From positions 32,315,133-32,379,132 of the forward strand of contig NC_092346.1 of assembly GCF_963676685.1 (NCBI RefSeq): DNA of 64,000 nucleotides, written 5' to 3'. A program made the position numbers and the translations under genes. Below, in pieces: positions 59,701 to 64,000 of this stretch. The DNA comes from Mytilus edulis. Taxonomy: Eukaryota; Mollusca; Bivalvia; Mytilida; Mytilidae. Below the pieces are notes generated by a model. It was not told where the DNA came from, made no database searches, and saw nothing but the letters and a program-made list of their open reading frames with translations. The first letter of the stretch is position 1. The number at the start of each line of letters is the position of its first letter.

Positions 59701-59987
59701 TTATTAAATAAACATGAAATTTATTAAAAATTTCAATAACAAGAAATCAAGCAAATTCCATTATTAAAAAAAATTCCAAGTTCAAATAATAGCCTGTTAG
59801 TTGTAATATAGCTTTATATTTAGGACTATCAACATAATATAAATGATTAGTAAAAAAGGCGAGACATTTCAGTGTGTGCACTCTTGTCTTTTAAAATTAT
59901 TACGCTCATTTATATATTGCAGGCTTCCAGTATAGTTGTTGATAAGAATGGTAGAATAAGGATTGGTGATTATAGTATTGATAAGAG
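29631..59987 (+). CDS. EIF2AK4: GCN2 eIF2-alpha kinase, N-terminal part, 11 exons
   Basis: Cytosolic stress kinase that senses uncharged tRNA and stalled ribosomes and phosphorylates eIF2-alpha. Eleven exons join in frame: 29631-29735, 30501-30625, 31155-31257, 33340-33513, 36726-36806, 37186-37370, 41849-41976, 43097-43257, 44947-45057, 56019-56171, 59923-59987 (1391 nt, 464 codons). Codons 1-140 form the RWD domain that binds GCN1 (KCPNKYPDL, VPEISLENSKGLS, VLELAQHVQTFL). Codons 140-260 form a charged Lys/Glu helix and a Ser/Pro linker. From about 275 on lies the pseudokinase domain: the VAIK-type lysine is missing (LVAISEW), HRD is replaced by VHKYLKAS and DFG by GDYS, as in other GCN2 proteins. 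The true kinase, HisRS-like and C-terminal domains must lie to the right; GCN2 is normally about 1,600 residues. Introns reach 11 kb and are full of transposons. Confidence 0.95.
30501..30625 (+). CDS. EIF2AK4: GCN2 exon 2 (RWD domain)
   Basis: Acceptor TATTTTAG, donor TT|GTAAGT, phase 0 in and phase 2 out. Encodes VERPLHICLILK, then a Gln/Ser-rich loop, then MVIKCPNKYPDL, the RWD 'Y-P' core. Confidence 0.9.
31155..31257 (+). CDS. EIF2AK4: GCN2 exon 3 (RWD domain)
   Basis: Acceptor TTTAAAG, donor GAG|GTAACT, phase 2 in and 0 out. Encodes VPEISLENSKGLSNEQ and a following helix ending VGE, aligned with the human VPEIELKNAKGLS segment. Confidence 0.92.
31908..32202 (+). repeat. Hairpin-headed pearl-like element, GCCCC family, copy A2
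   Basis: Complete copy in GCN2 intron 3: T-run, ATGCCCC...GGGGCAT head, GTCCGT-rich stretch, 'aggttaaagtttttggtc' core, tail GTGGGGCATTCGTG...ACACATTCTTGTTT. Confidence 0.85.
32440..33339 (+). repeat. Tandem copies of GCN2 exon 4 splice acceptor and exon start
   Basis: Fifteen copies of a 59/60-bp unit that holds the polypyrimidine tract and CAG of intron 3 plus the first ~40 nt of exon 4 ('gttatggttctagaactag', 'ctcaacatgtacagacattt'). Exon-like starts are at 32449, 32509, 32569, 32628, 32688, 32747, 32806, 32865, 32925, 32984, 33043, 33103, 33162, 33221 and 33281. The 16th copy, at 33340, is the real exon. The last copies form a 178-bp three-unit higher-order repeat. Two copies (33043, 33221) read CAGC instead of CAGG. 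No good donor follows in the copies, and using an upstream acceptor leads to a stop because of the 59-bp units. Confidence 0.95.
33340..33513 (+). CDS. EIF2AK4: GCN2 exon 4 (end of RWD, charged helix)
   Basis: 58 codons, phase 0 at both ends, donor GAG|GTATTC. Encodes VMVLELAQHVQTFLRDNYKG and a Gln/Lys/Glu-rich helix ending RKEEKE. Matches the human VMIFELAYHVQSFL...KSFHEEML segment. It is the only copy of the preceding array that continues into coding sequence. Confidence 0.93.
33609..33750 (+). mobile_element. SINE fragment with perfect 15-bp target duplication
   Basis: Contains 'gtcagttttcctatcg', 'ggcttcctt', 'aactggccgcc', 'gaaatagcc' and the tail 'gcgttaaaacccataaaatc' + A-rich end. 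TCAAATGAATTAGCA flanks it at 33594-33608 and 33751-33765. The duplication and A-rich tail show insertion by target-primed reverse transcription. Same family as 42656-42787. The tail region resembles MetaSINE-type bivalve SINEs; that name is inference. Confidence 0.85.
33766..33990 (+). pseudogene. Broken duplicate of the GCN2 exon 4 region
   Basis: First part ('agtgaccaattgcaacaaat', 'taaaacatctatttac') matches intron 3 at about 32345-32385. It then jumps to a copy of the exon 4 end ('gaacaacagaaaagacttga', 'tctgaaaagaaa') and the first ~85 nt of intron 4. The array and most of exon 4 are missing. A one-base insertion shifts the frame, so it is not a usable exon. Confidence 0.8.
34081..34908. 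mobile_element. 828-bp hAT-like element with G-run ends, 8-bp duplication
   Basis: Ends CTCGGGGGGGG...CCCCCCCCGAG with further inverted similarity inside ('aggggtgagc.gctg', 'acccttttcatatat'). ATAGTGAT flanks it exactly at 34073-34080 and 34909-34916. An 8-bp duplication is typical of hAT transposons. The interior has no transposase frame. It sits at the joint of a 28-bp direct repeat ('atcacaatgggatcatgg'). Confidence 0.75.
34917..35907. other. GCN2 intron 4, AT-rich, nothing recognised
   Basis: About 1 kb of intron with no exon, RNA gene or clear repeat. Confidence 0.5.
35908..36058. mobile_element. Foldback MITE with about 50-bp inverted arms
   Basis: Left arm 'gaatgactgtaatatttttt' + 'ctgtctat' is mirrored by 'atagacagaaaaaaatatta' + 'cagtcattt'. 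The centre holds 'ataacgcgcgtagcgagtta'. About 150 bp, non-coding. Confidence 0.75.
36325..36630 (+). repeat. C-family dispersed repeat
   Basis: From 'agaagatgtggtatgattgc' through 'accttcaacaatta', 'caagctcctggcatgggaca' to 'gacagggttaaa'. It ends about 95 bp before GCN2 exon 5. Confidence 0.8.
36726..36806 (+). CDS. EIF2AK4: GCN2 exon 5 (charged helix)
   Basis: 27 codons, phase 0 both sides, acceptor GTTTCAG, donor CAG|GTACAA. Encodes RQLLEDEIQKRQHALKEE and KIKETKQ, matching the Glu/Lys-rich helix (HEIQRRKEEIKEEKK) after RWD in human GCN2. Confidence 0.88.
37186..37370 (+). CDS. EIF2AK4: GCN2 exon 6 (Pro/Ser linker)
   Basis: Acceptor AATTAG, donor AG|GTATGT, phase 0 in, 2 out. Encodes a low-complexity linker (EKAVPATPITEVPT, GTPSTPRRPRMSHSPSPL) with several Ser/Thr-Pro sites that could be phosphorylated. 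Poorly conserved region; supported by open frame and correct phases. Confidence 0.82.
37909..40845 (+). mobile_element. Hairpin-headed pearl-like element, CGTC family, copy B1
   Basis: Head ATACGCCTGTCAAAATTTTG + ACGGG palindrome, a GTCCGTCCGTCTGTC tract, core units with 'gatctgtatactttttggtg' repeated about every 120 bp, tail 'cgtcgggcgtatcatgcgct' + 'catggcg' containing a GCGC stem, end GTTTATTG. A D-family element (38470-40552) is nested inside. Comparison with the empty site shows insertion at a T-run/A junction without clear target duplication. Fits Helentron/pearl elements; non-coding. Confidence 0.8.
38470..40552 (+). mobile_element. Hairpin-headed pearl-like element, CGACC family, copy D1
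   Basis: About 2.1 kb nested in B1. Head TATACGACCGC...GGTCGTATA, a GTCGTCTGCGTCGTC tract, core repeats ('aaggtttatgaccacaaaag', 'tttgatatgc'), tail GACCTCTGCGGTCGTATAAA + GCTGCGCC. The tail is shortened relative to D2, which continues to '...GAGCACCTGG'; the joint to B1 falls on a shared GCGCC. An inverted copy lies at 61521-63457. Confidence 0.85.
41041..41848. other. End of GCN2 intron 6, nothing recognised
   Basis: About 0.8 kb of AT-rich intron. A weak palindrome ('attccattaaaatg' near 41475 against 'cattttaatggatta' near 41642) suggests a decayed MITE. Confidence 0.4.
41849..41976 (+). CDS. EIF2AK4: GCN2 exon 7 (linker and pseudokinase start)
   Basis: Acceptor TATTCAG, donor TTAG|GTAATG, phase 2 in, 1 out. 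Encodes a basic/acidic linker (RRTSTPLRDTDDSD) and then GIVVIAFNTKSERTIHRGTC, aligned with human EILYFNMGSPDQLMVHKGKC at the start of the pseudokinase N-lobe. Confidence 0.88.
42260..42540 (-). mobile_element. tRNA-derived SINE
   Basis: Read on the minus strand, about 42535-42465 looks like a decayed tRNA: GTGGTTAGTGCAGCGGA (A-box region), anticodon loop CTTCTAA (anticodon TCT, Arg) and GGTTTCATTCC for the B-box. A tRNA-unrelated body follows to about 42260. The 150-codon plus-strand frame here is a shadow. Confidence 0.55.
42656..42787 (+). mobile_element. SINE with perfect 37-bp target duplication
   Basis: Same family as 33609-33750 ('tcagttttcctatcgaaggt', 'ggcttcctcc', 'aactggcca', 'gcgttaaaacaccaaaaatc'). 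The 37 bp at 42619-42655 recur exactly at 42788-42824. Insertion by reverse transcription in GCN2 intron 7. Confidence 0.88.
42849..43096 (+). repeat. Two upstream partial copies of GCN2 exon 8 with acceptors
   Basis: Exon-like starts at 42886 and 42990, each after a TTTTTGTAG acceptor and each followed by about 66 nt matching the first part of exon 8 (GHSVFGSTVYAGIDTANGEL; GHSVHGSTVYAGIDTSSREL). Units are 104 and 107 bp. Neither copy has a donor. Read from exon 7, copy 1 stops at TGA after LCK and copy 2 stops at the TAG of the next acceptor. Only the third copy, at 43097, continues as real exon. Confidence 0.93.
43097..43257 (+). CDS. EIF2AK4: GCN2 exon 8 (pseudokinase N-lobe)
   Basis: Acceptor T-run + TTTAG, donor CAG|GTAAAT, phase 1 in, 0 out. 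Encodes GHSLHGSTVYAGIDTANGEL then VAISEWVLKWRHIKQK, aligned with human LVYNALETATGGFVLLYEWV. The lysine of a real VAIK motif is absent, as expected for the pseudokinase. Confidence 0.92.
43790..44171. mobile_element. pogo/Tigger-like MITE with TA duplication
   Basis: Left end CAGTATAACCTGTGTTATCC + AACA, right end inverted CAGAGTAACCTGCCTAATCC + GACA. TA lies on each side (43788-43789, 44172-44173). Split by a nested 200-bp element. Family by end sequence only. Confidence 0.65.
43816..44015. mobile_element. Nested 200-bp element rich in 'aatcccga'
   Basis: Inserted inside the pogo-like MITE. Ends GAGGAGGGATAGGA / inverted GAGGGGGATAGGACC, flanked by AACATA (43810-43815, 44016-44021). The interior repeats 'aaatcccgaggtcccgaa'-type words. 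Superfamily unknown. Confidence 0.65.
44659..44869. mobile_element. Tc1/mariner-type MITE with TA duplication
   Basis: Left end ACTGTGTATTTATTTAATTT, right end inverted ACTGTGGATTTATTATTAAT, TA on each side. About 210 bp, non-coding, just upstream of GCN2 exon 9. Confidence 0.7.
44947..45057 (+). CDS. EIF2AK4: GCN2 exon 9 (pseudokinase N-lobe)
   Basis: 37 codons, phase 0 both sides, acceptor TATTCTAG, donor TAT|GTAAGT. Encodes ITSIEQEIHSLIRLRHKNLI + HYLAIKYI, the helix-C to strand-4 region (human TETEFNSLVKLSHPNVVRYLAM). Confidence 0.92.
45462..45762 (+). repeat. Hairpin-headed pearl-like element, GCCCC family, copy A3
   Basis: Head TTTTTATGCCCCATTTATGG + GCATTATG, 'caggttaaagtttttggtca' core, tail ATGGGGCATCCGTG...ACACATTCTTGTTT. 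In GCN2 intron 9. Confidence 0.85.
46325..46515 (+). repeat. Dispersed repeat family G, copy 2
   Basis: Words 'gcctgtaccaagtcaggaat', 'atgacagttcttatccattc', 'gatttttccatgtgattatg' and 'agttcagtatttttgcgatt' in order; diverged copy at 18075-18240. Confidence 0.65.
46800..47065 (+). mobile_element. Two SINE tail fragments with 'caatcaatcaaac' ends
   Basis: About 46830-46926 and 46965-47058. Each has a 'cttcctcc/ctac..accacc', 'actgatcact.tga.atag', 'gtgatgtt/gtggtgttta' pattern and an (AATC)n tail. Diverged relatives of the SINEs at 33.6 and 42.7 kb. Confidence 0.55.
47802..49490 (-). CDS. Single-exon TRIM-like B-box / NHL-like protein
   Basis: Intact 562-codon gene nested antisense in GCN2 intron 9. 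Residues 16-54 form a first B-box zinc finger (C16-C19, C29-C32, C37-C40, H45/H54 pattern). Residues 76-107 form a second (C76, H79, C88, C91, C96, C99, H104, H107). A Lys/Glu-rich coiled coil follows to about 240, then a Ser/Pro linker, and from about 285 a series of beta strands like an NHL/six-bladed propeller (WISSGSFGVLQRV, LIVGAYNGKL, IHVVDWISD, LYIGCTRPAGS). No RING finger precedes the B-boxes, so ubiquitin-ligase activity is not assured. Such RING-less TRIM-like genes form a large expanded family in bivalves, often intronless and tied to innate immunity; the role here is inference. ATG at 49488-49490 is the first in frame. A possible minus-strand AATAAA lies at 47586-47591. Confidence 0.9.
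   Translation of the reverse strand: MASSQPFGGGQVPVNCKLCKTDRPIQWKCMDCSIMMCAHCKENVHSQFKNALDHKIIKRDEIELHKEELDFTNIKCNEHTGQFSCLYCNTCEILVCPTCVAKIHKKHDLIEISDAYNIKVEILKKGQSKMQKSNYKINAKKDQLNKLVSAENIKYNKEKRNIQSHEETVKEQVEQYFKELKIKLEHNHETVLSTVKSDLNAISLFTKQKVGKINEFQDCIDLSNASEFFKVVKKMEKFTETQEPRTRPSYTSSPKFVPGNLNQSHIGSLQDDGNLSAEINISLVINNEYQTELESIAFVSLCLDQSIWISSGSFGVLQRVKPEGTNLKVMSEFNIDVCGMAVTPSNQLLLCVYGKTRLQQISSSGELTDSVYDVSPLLPIAIHVISDNKLIVGAYNGKLKRDTVIIMNKKGDKETVYEHDEHNQPLFNNARYITTTCNGNIHVVDWISDDARGKVVILGEGGHIINQYTGHPTINKSKPFKPVDIVTTPSDNVVVMGFDTDILHILNDNGYLVSYFNTNDIGIKFPYSLAFNTTGQLYIGCTRPAGSQAQEAKLYEINIEGF
50933..51027. mobile_element. 95-bp perfect palindrome with 8-bp target duplication
   Basis: Arms 50933-50978 and 50982-51027 are perfectly complementary (46 bp) around a 3-nt loop. 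Ends CACAGGCACTTGTCTC. GATGCTAA flanks it at 50925-50932 and 51028-51035. Best read as a minimal hAT-type foldback insertion nested in the larger element. Confidence 0.85.
52381..52680 (+). pseudogene. Decayed coding remnant inside the 4.19-kb element
   Basis: One frame gives MVISDIDPEYLDGIVKNKVP, FQFAIRKITEQCGLVEEAEK, stop, a short stretch, stop, then KDRPMLLYINSDGDYTVLQL and TPYMLLSDLYTGFEDLE before TAA. Two in-frame stops in an otherwise protein-like frame mark a pseudogene. An open frame at 51773-51955 (SWLKKTIQNFQNKW, HINPLGRLYYY) may be another piece. I do not recognise the family; a transposon-encoded protein is possible. Confidence 0.45.
53310..53600 (-). repeat. C-family dispersed repeat inside the 4.19-kb element
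   Basis: Words 'ggttgtcgttgcttcatctc', 'gttgttgaaggccgtacaat', 'gctatcataccacatctgac' in the family order. Confidence 0.75.
54734..55999 (+). mobile_element. Hairpin-headed pearl-like element, CGTC family, copy B2
   Basis: Head ATACGCCCGGGACGGGACGT + ATTATGG, a GTCCGTCCGTCTGTCCGTCC tract, six core repeats of about 160 bp (marker 'ccatgaaact' near 54840, 55000, 55161, 55321, 55482, 55642), tail 'caacgggcgtatcatgcgcc' + 'taagcgcag' with a GCGC-CTAA-GCGC stem. It ends only 19 nt before GCN2 exon 10. A ~160-bp tandem core is a published trait of bivalve pearl elements. Confidence 0.85.
56019..56171 (+). CDS. EIF2AK4: GCN2 exon 10 (pseudokinase C-lobe)
   Basis: 51 codons, phase 0 both sides, acceptor CCAAACAG, donor AAG|GTAGGT. 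Encodes ILMDYSGGASLNIHITESRP, then LYGLEYLHKKDVVHKYLK. The HRD catalytic loop is replaced by HKY, matching human VVHKVLS. Confidence 0.93.
56327..57621 (+). mobile_element. Hairpin-headed element, GTCGAGC family, copy E1 (split)
   Basis: Head GTCGAGCCTTCGACTTTAGT + CGAA..., then a GGCGGCGATGTCGGCG tract. B3 (56456-57324) is inserted in its core; the core repeat after it ('aaactatcctggattt.tacc', 'gacagaagcttgtttatgat') is present twice, about 57340 and 57530. The second, uninterrupted unit ('gtggttaaagtttttaaaat' at about 57502) gives the empty site for B3. Confidence 0.75.
56456..57324 (+). mobile_element. Hairpin-headed pearl-like element, CGTC family, copy B3
   Basis: Head ATACGCCCGTCAAAGTTTTG + ACGGGACGTATTATGG, GTCC tract, core units with 'gatctgtatactttttgg', tail 'cgtcgggcatatcatgcgct' + 'catggcgcagc', end GTTTATTG. 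Nested in E1. The empty site shows no clear target duplication. Confidence 0.85.
57627..58250 (+). mobile_element. Hairpin-headed element, GTCGAGC family, copy E2
   Basis: Head GTCAAGCCTGCAACTTTTGT + CGCAGAAAGCTCGAC, then 'gtgatccggcggcagcagcg'. Core units of about 170 bp share 'gacctcattttcatggttca' and 'aagttttggtggtcaagtcc'. Right end not sharply defined. Confidence 0.7.
58658..59420 (+). mobile_element. Hairpin-headed element, GTCGAGC family, copy E3
   Basis: Head GTCGAGCCTGCAATTTTTGT + CGCAGAAAGCTCGAC, 'gtgatccggtggtggcggct', then four or more core units ('gaccttgacctcattttcat', 'tatatttggtgtatgg'). Right end uncertain. Confidence 0.7.
59923..59987 (+). CDS. EIF2AK4: GCN2 exon 11 (pseudokinase, DFG-equivalent)
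   Basis: Acceptor ATTGCAG, donor AG|GTATGT, phase 0 in, 2 out. Encodes ASSIVVDKNGRIRIGDYSID + KR, matching human ASNVLVDAEGTVKITDYSIS. DYS replaces DFG. Last exon inside the window. Confidence 0.93.
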
Positions 59988-60072
59988 GTATGTATTTTAT
60001 CTGATAGTAGATATACAAAATTCAGACATTGCTGCATGATTAAAGTGAGGTGTGGGTTATTACATGATATAA

Positions 60073-60260
60073 ATAAGAAGATGTGGTATGAGTTCCAATG
60101 AGAGAACTCTCCATCCCAGTCTCAATGTTTAAAAAGTTAACAATTACAGGTAAAAGTACTGTTTTTATCTGAATAATTACATATGGCATGTTTGTATGCC
60201 CTTTTCACTTAACAGCAGGCTCTAAAGAGCCCCAAAATGACTAGTGTTAAACAATTCAAA
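60073..60260 (+). repeat. C-family dispersed repeat, partial
   Basis: 'agaagatgtggtatgagttc', 'ccaatgagagaactctccat', then a disrupted middle and 'aaacaattcaaacaggaaaa'. A minus-strand scrap of the same family lies at about 60640-60706. Confidence 0.65.
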
Positions 60261-60711
60261 CAGGAAAAGTAAAGCTGATTTGTTATCAAAAATTACCAGT
60301 AGGGCTCGCTCTGCTTATCTGAAACTCCAAAAATGTGTGAAATGTCTCTAGAGCTATAATTGTATGATACAAATTCTGATTTGAAAATTTATGAAATAAA
60401 CCTGAAGAAAAATATGTGTTTTGTACTTGTTTTATCAAGTAGGTCTGTGAAATGTTCTCAGATATATAGATATTAAACCACCGAGTTGAAGTACAAACAA
60501 CAAAAGTTGTTACAAATTTAATTTGACATTTTGTTTGATTATACGTAATAAGGAGTTATTTGAGTTTTGAATGATTTTGAATTTTGGGGAATTGATGAGA
60601 AATGTATGATGGAAACTAACCAAACTAAATTTGTCAATTCAGGGACTTTTATAGCTGACTATGTGGTATAGGCTTAGTTCATTGTTGAAGACTGTATGGA
60701 ACAGGGGTGGG

Positions 60712-60895
60712 GTAATTGAAAATGTAATGGTAATTAAGTGTAATGCATTACAATTTTCCATGTAATTGAATGTAATGTGTAATTGAGCATTTTTTGAATT
60801 ACATGTAATGGTAATTTAATTAATTACATTGAAAAAGGCATGTAATGCTCAATTACTTTAAAATTACATTTCAATTACATGTACTTCTATGGTGT
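60712..60895 (+). mobile_element. hAT-like end fragment with TAATTAC/GTAATG repeats
   Basis: Begins CAGGGGTGGGGTAATTG, a hAT-like terminal sequence, and continues with many GTAAT/ATTAC words in both directions. The opposite end was not found, so it is probably truncated. Confidence 0.5.
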
Positions 60896-60984
60896 TGTAA
60901 AAAGATAAGGATTTGTGTTTTATAATATAAATTGTAAAATTATATTTATTTTTCAAATATTGATATCAAATACTTTCTTTTAAG

Positions 60985-61480
60985 GGCATACGATACAGTT
61001 TTGAACCTGTATTTACAAGTTGCTGAAAATTTGCGTATAGGCTATTTTTTACCTGATTAAATCAAATATGTAATAAAAAATATACCTTCATGTGCTACTT
61101 TTTGAGTAAAATGAGGTCGAAATTTTGTATATTTGCTCAAAATTCAGATTTGTGTCTGTATTTTCTATTTCGAAAGAAAGACGTAACTTTTTTGTTTTAA
61201 AAGATAAACACAAATTGTTTTTTGTTAAATAACCGGTTATTTCTGTATTTTATAAGTATCATCAAAAATTATGCAATTTTTATTCCGAAATAACTCTATA
61301 TTGATCAAATGTTCATGAATAGAGGAAAAAACGTCATTTTTTGCTGCATGTTTATCAAAATTTAAAAAATTGCGCTATTTACAGTTTTATAAAAATTGGG
61401 TCACATAATCTCCTTGCAAAATGAAACAAATTGCTGTTTTAGAGGTTGTATAGTTTTTAAGAAAGAGACCTTTTAAGTAA
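60985..61480. other. Probable dispersed repeat in GCN2 intron 11
   Basis: Starts 'gggcatacgatacagttttg'. No coding. It reads like a mid-repetitive element, but no second clear copy is in the window. Confidence 0.3.
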
Positions 61481-61520
61481 ATAGATTGATAAGTAATTAA
61501 TCACCTTTAAACACAAACAA

Positions 61521-63457
61521 AACCAGGTGCTCCACAGGGTGCAGCTTTATACGACCGCAGAGGTCGAACCCTGAACAGTTGGGGCAAGTATGGACAAAAC
61601 ATTCAAGCGTGATACAGCTCTGAATTTGGATTGTGATCAAATTTTTGACATTACATGTTTTTTTTTTACACAAAACAAATGTCAAGATTTTACAAATCAA
61701 TTAAAGATTTCTTCTTCAAACTTTTTAAATCTAAAATTAAATAGTTGACACAGCATAGGTTTCTGACACAGAATGAATGTGGTCTAATGAACTTAAAAGT
61801 TTTTGTTTGCCTTTGAGCAATTCACTATGCTGTTGAATATTAATCCTCTCAAAAAAATGTTTGAAGAATTTTCTTTTTATTTATGAAATCTGAAATGAGA
61901 AAAATTCAACCCCCCCCCTTTTTTTCACATCCCCGTTTCCCTTTTTCCAAAACTGATATCAATTCAAATTTCTAATGGAGTTTGCAACAATAACTACTCT
62001 TTTAAATACATCATAAAATATTAAAATGTAAAATAAAGTGCTTGTTATCACTGAATGGTAAAGATTGGTTGGTAGTAAAAGTGAATATACATTGTTTATT
62101 GTATAAAACAATAAAAAAAACTTCTTCAGCAACATTTTATATTGTCAAATTTCCAATGAAGTTATTTACATAAAGTTATTGGCAAATAAAAATAGAAAAT
62201 GACATCATAGTCATGTCTGGCAAATGTCCAACATACATTATCTAAAAACATTTTAGATAAGATAAGGAAAAAAAGCTTCATCAGCAACATTTTATATTGG
62301 CAAATTTCCAATGAAGTTATTTACATAAAGTTATTGGCAAAAAAATAGAAAATGACATCATAGTCATGTCTGGCAAATTTCCAACATATATTATCAACTA
62401 CTATTCTATACAAAGAAAGATAACTCCAATTGAAAATTAATTGCTATTGCACAATATTGTGCAATTAGATATTTCTTGCTATTGTGCAATACTGTGCAAT
62501 TGAAAATTTCTTGCTATTGCACAATACTTGATATGGAATACTGATTTGGACAACTTGAAAACTGGGCCCATAATCAAAAATCAAAGTACATATTTAGATA
62601 AAGCATATCAAATTAGCCCAAGAATTTAATTTTTGTTAAAATCAAACTTAGTTTAATTTTGGACCCTTTGGACCTTAATGTAGACCAATTTGAAAACTGG
62701 ACCAAAAATTAAGAATCTACATACACAGTTAGATTTGGCATATCAAAGAACCCATTTATTAAATTTTTGATGAAATCAAACAAAGTTTAATTTTGGACCC
62801 CCATTTGGACCAACTTGAAAACTAGGCCAATAATTAAAAGTCTAAGTACATTTTTAAATTCAGCATATCAAAGAACCCCAAGGATTCAATTTTTGTTAAA
62901 ATCAAACTAAGCTTAATTTTGGACCCTTTGGACCTTAATGTAGACCAATTTGAAAACGGGACCAAAAATTAAGAATCTACATACATAGTTAGATTCGGCA
63001 TATCAAAGAACCCCAATTATTCAATTTTTGATGAAATCACACAAAGTTCAATTTTGGACCCTTTGGGCCCCTTATTCCTAAACTGTTAGGACCAAAACTC
63101 CCAAAATCAATCCCAACCTTCCTTTTGTGGTCATAAACCTTGTGTTAAAATTTCATTGATTTCTATGTACTTATACTAAAGTTATTGTGCGAAAACCGAG
63201 AATAATGCTTATTTGGGCCCTTTTTTGGCCCTTAATTCCTAAACTGTTGGAACCAAAACTCCCAAAATCAATCCCAACCTTCCTTTTGTGGTCATAAACC
63301 TTGTGTTAAAATTTCATTGATTTCTATTCACTTTTACTAAAGTTAGAGTGCGAAAACTAAAAGTATTCGGACGACAGCGACGACGACAGCGACGCCGCCG
63401 ACGACGCCAACGTGAGAGCAATATACAACCAAAAAATTTAAATTTTTGCGGTCGTAT
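61521..63457 (-). mobile_element. Hairpin-headed pearl-like element, CGACC family, copy D2
   Basis: Inverted, near-identical copy of D1 (38470-40552). The tail, read on the minus strand, is complete: GCGGTCGTATAAAGCTGCAC + CCTGTGGAGCACCTGG. The head at 63420-63457 carries TACGACCGC...GGTTGTATA and the adjoining CGACGACGC tract. Non-coding; the frame at 63348 is a shadow of the CGACGACGC tract. Confidence 0.9.
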
Positions 63458-63489
63458 AAAAATTTGTCACTGTGAAAAATCTTTCTTAG

Positions 63490-64000
63490 ACAGTTCTATT
63501 GTTGTTTTATTGATTTTGTCAAAGCTTTCGACAGTGTGTCACATTATGTTTTATGGCAAAAAATGTTAAAATGCGGTACATTGTATTAGTGGAAATTTAC
63601 TAAATCTTATTAAATCAATGTATTCTAAGTTAAAAACTTGTGTTAAATTAGATGGTGAATTTTCAGATTTCTTTCATTGTAATTTTGGCCTAATGCAAGG
63701 CGAATCATTATCACCATTTTTATATGCAATTAATGTAAATGACGTAGAAATTGAGTTAATTAAACAAGGAATAGAACCATATGAAGTAAAATTGTTAAAT
63801 CTTTATCTGTTTATGTATGCTGATGATACAGTTCTCTTCAGCGAAAGTATTTCTGAATTACAAAAAATGATAGTCACTGTATATGATAGTTCCTACAAGA
63901 ATGGTCTTGACATTAATTTAAGAAAAACCAAAATAGTTGTTTTTCGTAACAAAGGTGTACTGAAAGAGAACGAAAAATGGTATTTGAATGGTAAAATGAT
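63490..64000 (+). pseudogene. Non-LTR retrotransposon reverse transcriptase, broken fragment
   Basis: Encodes CFIDFVKAFDSVSHYVLWQK (RT motif A region, FIDFxKAFDS), then a stop/frameshift near 63585. The next frame is open to the window end with FGLMQGESLSPFLYAINVND (motif B region) and FMYADDTVLFSES (motif C, YADD at 63816-63827). Typical LINE reverse transcriptase, 5'-truncated and frame-broken. It abuts the head of D2. Clade not assigned. Confidence 0.85.

Noticed and set aside
63348..63569. Arg-rich open frame
   Set aside because: Shadow of the CGACGACGC tract at the D2 element head.

Overview
The window looks like AT-rich nuclear DNA of a bivalve mollusc, most likely a mytilid mussel. 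Genes are split by large introns. The intergenic and intronic space is filled with dispersed repeats of bivalve type: hairpin-headed pearl-like elements, SINEs ending in 'gttaaacaccaaaaatcaa', MITEs, and one family that begins 'agatgtggtatgattgcca'. The species call is inference; I could run no search. There is no sign of bacterial operons, CRISPR or a complete virus.

Layout. (1) 1-4.3 kb: the last three coding exons and the 3' UTR of a Meis/homothorax TALE-homeobox gene, plus strand. (2) 4.4-29.4 kb: a gene desert. It holds a 74-bp minisatellite, then about 12 kb of tandem repeats (6.6-18.6 kb) whose unit changes along the way (30/60 bp, then 32, about 29, degenerate, 49 bp), then AT-rich DNA and many dispersed repeats. 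(3) 29.6-60.0 kb: the first eleven coding exons of an eIF2-alpha kinase GCN2 (EIF2AK4) gene, plus strand. They encode the RWD domain, the charged linker and the start of the pseudokinase domain (464 codons). The gene runs off the right edge. (4) 47.8-49.5 kb: a complete single-exon TRIM-like gene (two B-boxes, coiled coil, NHL-like propeller; no RING) on the minus strand inside GCN2 intron 9. (5) 63.5-64.0 kb: a broken non-LTR reverse transcriptase fragment.

The most unusual structures lie in GCN2. Exon 4's splice acceptor plus its first ~40 coding bases is tandemly repeated 16 times, so 15 acceptor copies precede the real exon. Exon 8's acceptor and 5' half is independently present three times, and a broken copy of the exon 4 region lies further downstream. 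Intron 9 also holds a 4.19-kb element with long inverted repeats ending CACTGTG and a perfect 5-bp target duplication, the pattern of Transib/RAG-type transposons. Several hairpin-headed elements can be shown, from empty sites within this window, to have inserted at T-run/A junctions with no clear target duplication, as expected of Helentron/pearl-type elements.

Meis is a developmental transcription factor and GCN2 is the amino-acid-starvation kinase. I see no functional link between them. The nested TRIM gene would be transcribed antisense to the GCN2 pre-mRNA.
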